Below are positions 4,398 through 6,941 of a stretch of 6,941 nucleotides of DNA, piece by piece; position 1 is the first letter of the stretch, and every line of letters starts with the position of its first letter. Under the pieces are notes generated by a model. It was not told the origin of the DNA. It made no database searches and saw only the letters and a list, made by a program, of their open reading frames with translations. A program made the translations under genes and the position numbers. The DNA is from a bacterium (GTDB taxonomy: Bacteria; Armatimonadota; Zipacnadia; Zipacnadales; Zipacnadaceae): positions 1 to 6,941 of the forward strand of contig JAUWJN010000135.1 in the NCBI GenBank assembly GCA_030607655.1, given 5' to 3'.

Positions 4398-6707
4398 TTA
4401 GACCTCCTCAGTGCCCAGCCAGCGGGCCTTAATACTGGTAATAGCGACCCGACCAGGAGTACGCTCTAGACGATGCCGGAGCGAGACGATACGGTAAAGT
4501 TGGCCCTCGGCACCCACCTGCTCGCCACCCCGCACGGCCAGCACCTGCCCAATATTCATCTGCGGTTCCAGCGGCGTAACGATATGGATGAACTCCGGCC
4601 GGCGGGAGCGGTCGGCAAAAATCTGCTGGGCCAGACGGTTAGCCTCGGCCTGGGTGGTGTAATTCTCTAGCGCCCGCACTTCCATCTTCCGCCAGCCTAC
4701 AAAGCGGTCGGAGGTGGCGTCATACAGCGAAGCCGGGTCGTAGACCACCGAGCGGATAGGCCCACCATCTTGGGCCACGCCGCAGACGGCCACATAATTG
4801 ACATAGTCACGGGCTGACAGGCTGAGCCGCGGCTTGCGCAGCGCCAGGATTTCTCCGGGCTGGGTAGGGTCCTCTATCTCAGTAGGCCGAGTGTACAGAT
4901 ACCAGGATACTTCCGAGCTACATGCGCCCTCGGCCGAGCCGTCATGCTGCGTGACATTGCTAGCAGTTCGCGCCTGGCGGCAATGCGGGCAGCCCTTGAC
5001 AAAATTCCCTTGGGCATCAAAGAATACGGCCGCGCCATAGTCAAACTGGGCGACTTCTTCCAGAAACTCCAGCCACGAGCGGCCCGGCTCCGGCAGCCAC
5101 AAAGGCTTCTCCGGCTCCCCGGCGGTCAAGCGCACGCCGGTGTCCTCTAGAGATTGTTGGCTGCGGGGAATTCCGCAGCGGTCCAGCACCCAGTGAAACA
5201 CGTCCACCACCGGCCAGTTGTCAAATATCGCCACTCGCCCGTCACACTTCTCGTCTTGCAGCCGCAGGATGCTATCCAGCGCGGTTACATTCAGTTGGGC
5301 CTCCCCACCACCCAGCACCGTCGGCGGCGGGGCTATTACATATCCATCCAAGACGGCGGCACGCAGCTCCGAGTCATCGCTCATCTTCCAGCCCAGCTCC
5401 ATCTTAACCCGCCGATACTCCTCCAGGTTGGCATACTGACCCAGTTGATTGTCCAGCGAGAGGGTATACTTGACCCCGCGCAGGCGGTCGGAATGGTCGC
5501 CGGCCGCCGCCTTCACATCAGCCGCGATATCCGCATACTCCAGCGCCTCCAGCTCATCCACCTGTGGATACTGAGCCATTGTCACGCTGAAAAGCTGCGG
5601 CGAGACCATCGTCTCAAAGTCCACCGGCAGCATCGTCTCGGGGTCTATGCCTACCGCGGTTTGATGATACAGATACGGTTCCAGCGTCGCCTGCCAGGCC
5701 CGCTGCGTGTCGGTTAAATCCGTCCGCTCCTCAGTGGTATCAGTTACTACCGCTTCATGGAGCGGATTGCCGCTGTCGTCAATTACCGGCAAATGCCGAT
5801 AATTAAGTATCATCTCCCCGCTACTGCTCTGGGTCTCGTAGCCGGTCTCTACCGGCAGGCTGTCCAGCACCGCGGTCGGCATTTTTATCGGGAAGAACGA
5901 GAACATAAACTGCCCCGCGTTGTGCCACCCCGCCACCTTGCCCTGCTTGACTCTAATCTCCCAGCCCGGGACTTCATAGACCCAAATATCTTTAGCAAAC
6001 CCATCGGTAGATATCACCAGTTTCCCGCGCCAGAGGGCAATCCACAGTATCAGCCTCTGCCCGGCGCTGAAGCCCTCCAGCGTCGGCACCTTCACCGATT
6101 TCTCCGACTCAGGCGCTTTATACCACTGGCCCTCCCAGCGCCGTATCACGCACATCGGCCCGCCATAGGGGATACTGAGCGCCCACTCATCATGTTCGCA
6201 GATGCCAAAATGAATCTCGGTATAGGGTGCTGCTTGATTCCAGTTGTGGTCGGCGGGCGGGTCAGCCCGGTACAGCGACAGCGCGAAGATAGGATTCGTC
6301 GGCAGAGCAAAATTGCTCATCGCGCCGGTAATCTGATTGGCGGTGCCATCGTACTGGAAGAGCTGGACTTCCCCGGCCAACCCCCGGTTGGGCAGGCTTA
6401 CCCAGTAGCCCTTATAGGGGGTAAAATGGCCCAGGCCGATGTGCTGGGTGGTATCCAGGAACGGGCGGGCGACGATGCAATTTATCTCCGGATCATCCAC
6501 CAGCATTCCTGAAGGCACTTGTAGACCCGTGCGGCCCAGGCCGGGCAGGCCCAGGTCCTTCGGATCGGTGGGCTGGACGGTGACGCGACCGGAGTGAACC
6601 AGGTCAGCCAGCACGTCATTCTGCCCAAAACCGTCATATTTGACCTGGTACTCGCGCCCTGGCTCGTACAGGTTGACCTTTGTAATCGGGTGTACTCGCT
6701 GCGCCAT
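4398..6707 (-). CDS. Large tail / baseplate-hub-like phage protein
   Basis: The 769-residue protein appears to be a tail-tip or baseplate component. Residues about 90-290 alternate Trp- and Gly-rich beta segments (YWVSLPNRG, RLILWIALWRGKLVIST, AGQFMFSFFP), resembling a concanavalin-like or LamG-type binding domain. Residues about 365-640 resemble hub proteins of the gpD/gp27 kind: VKYTLSLDNQLG, VFHWVLDRCGI, then WLPEPGRSWLEFLEEVAQFDYGA followed by VFFDAQGNFV. The C-terminus (about 680-765) has the usual hub ending, NRLAQQIFADRSRRPE, a beta-barrel stretch and VTSI-like strands. Residues 573-596 carry CPHC...H...C, a possible zinc site inserted in the hub domain. ATG 6707 is preceded by AAGGAGATTCAAG, a good ribosome binding site. 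It is followed by a coupled 73-residue gene. The tail assignment is by pattern; the exact subunit is uncertain. Confidence 0.72.
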   Translation of the reverse strand: MAQRVHPITKVNLYEPGREYQVKYDGFGQNDVLADLVHSGRVTVQPTDPKDLGLPGLGRTGLQVPSGMLVDDPEINCIVARPFLDTTQHIGLGHFTPYKGYWVSLPNRGLAGEVQLFQYDGTANQITGAMSNFALPTNPIFALSLYRADPPADHNWNQAAPYTEIHFGICEHDEWALSIPYGGPMCVIRRWEGQWYKAPESEKSVKVPTLEGFSAGQRLILWIALWRGKLVISTDGFAKDIWVYEVPGWEIRVKQGKVAGWHNAGQFMFSFFPIKMPTAVLDSLPVETGYETQSSSGEMILNYRHLPVIDDSGNPLHEAVVTDTTEERTDLTDTQRAWQATLEPYLYHQTAVGIDPETMLPVDFETMVSPQLFSVTMAQYPQVDELEALEYADIAADVKAAAGDHSDRLRGVKYTLSLDNQLGQYANLEEYRRVKMELGWKMSDDSELRAAVLDGYVIAPPPTVLGGGEAQLNVTALDSILRLQDEKCDGRVAIFDNWPVVDVFHWVLDRCGIPRSQQSLEDTGVRLTAGEPEKPLWLPEPGRSWLEFLEEVAQFDYGAAVFFDAQGNFVKGCPHCRQARTASNVTQHDGSAEGACSSEVSWYLYTRPTEIEDPTQPGEILALRKPRLSLSARDYVNYVAVCGVAQDGGPIRSVVYDPASLYDATSDRFVGWRKMEVRALENYTTQAEANRLAQQIFADRSRRPEFIHIVTPLEPQMNIGQVLAVRGGEQVGAEGQLYRIVSLRHRLERTPGRVAITSIKARWLGTEEV

Positions 6708-6738
6708 CTTGAATCTCCTTAGTTATGGGCCTCGCCGG

Positions 6739-6763
6739 TAGGACAGGCGTCTCGCCTGTCCTA
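6739..6763. repeat. Perfect 11-bp palindrome, GGACAGGCG type
   Basis: TAGGACAGGCG (6739-6749) pairs with CGCCTGTCCTA (6753-6763) around TCT. The core GGACAGGCGTCTCGCCTGTCC is a common dispersed palindrome in several bacterial phyla (recalled). No T-run follows on the minus strand, so termination is unlikely. Confidence 0.82.
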
Positions 6764-6780
6764 TCACTTCGTCGGTGGCA

Positions 6781-6797
6781 CAGGCATCTGGTGCCTG
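6781..6797. repeat. Short inverted repeat related to the GGACAGGCG palindrome
   Basis: CAGGCA (6781-6786) pairs with TGCCTG (6792-6797) around TCTGG. The CAGGC-ATCT-GCCTG pattern is a variant of the neighbouring CAGGCGTCTCGCCTG element, suggesting related insertions or local duplication and decay. Confidence 0.5.
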
Positions 6798-6813
6798 GGG
6801 AACCCGGCGTAAT

Positions 6814-6829
6814 GCAGGCCTTCGCCTGC
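6814..6829. repeat. Third CAGGC-type inverted repeat
   Basis: GCAGGC (6814-6819) pairs with GCCTGC (6824-6829) around CTTC. It is the third CAGGC...GCCTG palindrome within 90 bases and directly abuts the 9-bp tandem array. Confidence 0.5.
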
Positions 6830-6830
6830 C

Positions 6831-6908
6831 GTTGCTGCCCTTGCTGTCATTGCTGTCGTTCCCTGTCTCCCTGAATCCCTGCATCCCTGACCCCCTGTCC
6901 ACTGTCCA
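6831..6908. repeat. Consecutive 9-, 8- and 7-bp tandem arrays
   Basis: Three 9-bp units (6831-6857: GTTGCTGCC, CTTGCTGTC, ATTGCTGTC) match the array at 4129-4164. They are followed by four 8-bp units with TCCCTG at 6860, 6868, 6876 and 6884, then two 7-bp units CTGTCCA (6895-6901 and 6902-6908). All units contain CTG. Confidence 0.8.
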
Positions 6909-6941
6909 CTACACCTGGCTATCCAACTCCCAGCTCTCGCC
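6909..6941 (-). CDS. Possible C-terminal end of an upstream tail gene (edge fragment)
   Basis: From the right edge one minus frame reads GESWELDSQV and ends in TAG at 6911-6909. The composition is protein-like, and the stop coincides exactly with the border of the tandem repeats, as the 73-residue gene does at 4173. Ten codons are too few to identify anything, and this may be chance. Confidence 0.3.
   Translation of the reverse strand, partial: GESWELDSQV

Larger units (their letters stand above)
6712..6908. other. Intergenic stretch of palindromes and tandem repeats upstream of the tail-hub gene
   Basis: Apart from the hub ribosome binding site (AAGGAG at 6720-6715) this roughly 200-base spacer is almost wholly repeats: three palindromes and three consecutive tandem arrays of 9, 8 and 7 bp. 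No promoter is visible. The layout repeats that of 4036-4172: palindrome, then the same 9-bp array, then the 3' end of a gene. Confidence 0.65.

Noticed and set aside
5757..6512. 251-codon plus-strand open frame
   Set aside because: It lies antisense within the well-supported hub gene and has a composition biased to His, Arg and Pro with no recognisable domain; it is a shadow of GC-rich codon use.

Overview
The window reads as the end of a tail module followed by the lysis module of a tailed phage. It is more likely an integrated or decaying prophage, or a phage-derived element, than a clean virion genome. Every supported gene is on the minus strand, so genes are listed here in transcription order from high to low coordinates. 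Genes are tightly packed, with 4-base overlaps or gaps of a few bases, and most have strong AGGAGG-type ribosome binding sites. The host cannot be named. The sequence is GC-rich. A heptosyltransferase-like enzyme and a signal-peptide protein ending in Trp hint at a cell with an outer membrane, while the LL-H-type holin family is best known from Gram-positive phages. The dispersed palindromes between genes are of kinds common in chromosomes of Chloroflexota, Armatimonadota and similar metagenomic lineages (recalled, not searched).

Layout: (1) 6909-6941 holds what may be the last 10 codons of an upstream gene. (2) 6712-6908 is an intergenic stretch with three palindromes and runs of 9-, 8- and 7-bp tandem repeats. 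(3) 6707-4398 encodes a 769-residue tail/baseplate-hub-like protein, coupled to a 73-residue protein (4394-4173). (4) 4172-3531 is about 640 bases without a credible gene. It is filled with palindromes and a 9-bp tandem repeat closely matching the one upstream, plus an AT-rich stretch with a weak promoter-like sequence. (5) 3488-2817 is a tail-fibre-like protein whose conserved N-terminus appears to lie across an in-frame TGA, with a better start at 3530. (6) 2808-1774 is a family 9 glycosyltransferase. (7) 1762-1 is a lysis cassette: two small multi-spanning membrane proteins, an LL-H-family holin, an exported 106-residue protein, a 52-residue single-span protein carrying a palindromic repeat in its coding sequence, and the first 73 codons of an N-acetylmuramoyl-L-alanine amidase running off the left edge.

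Together the genes would finish the tail tip, add a fibre, possibly modify a surface glycan, then permeabilise the membrane and cut peptidoglycan. The items most worth following are the in-frame TGA in the fibre gene, the glycosyltransferase between fibre and holin, and the concentration of host-type repeats at gene boundaries of a phage operon.
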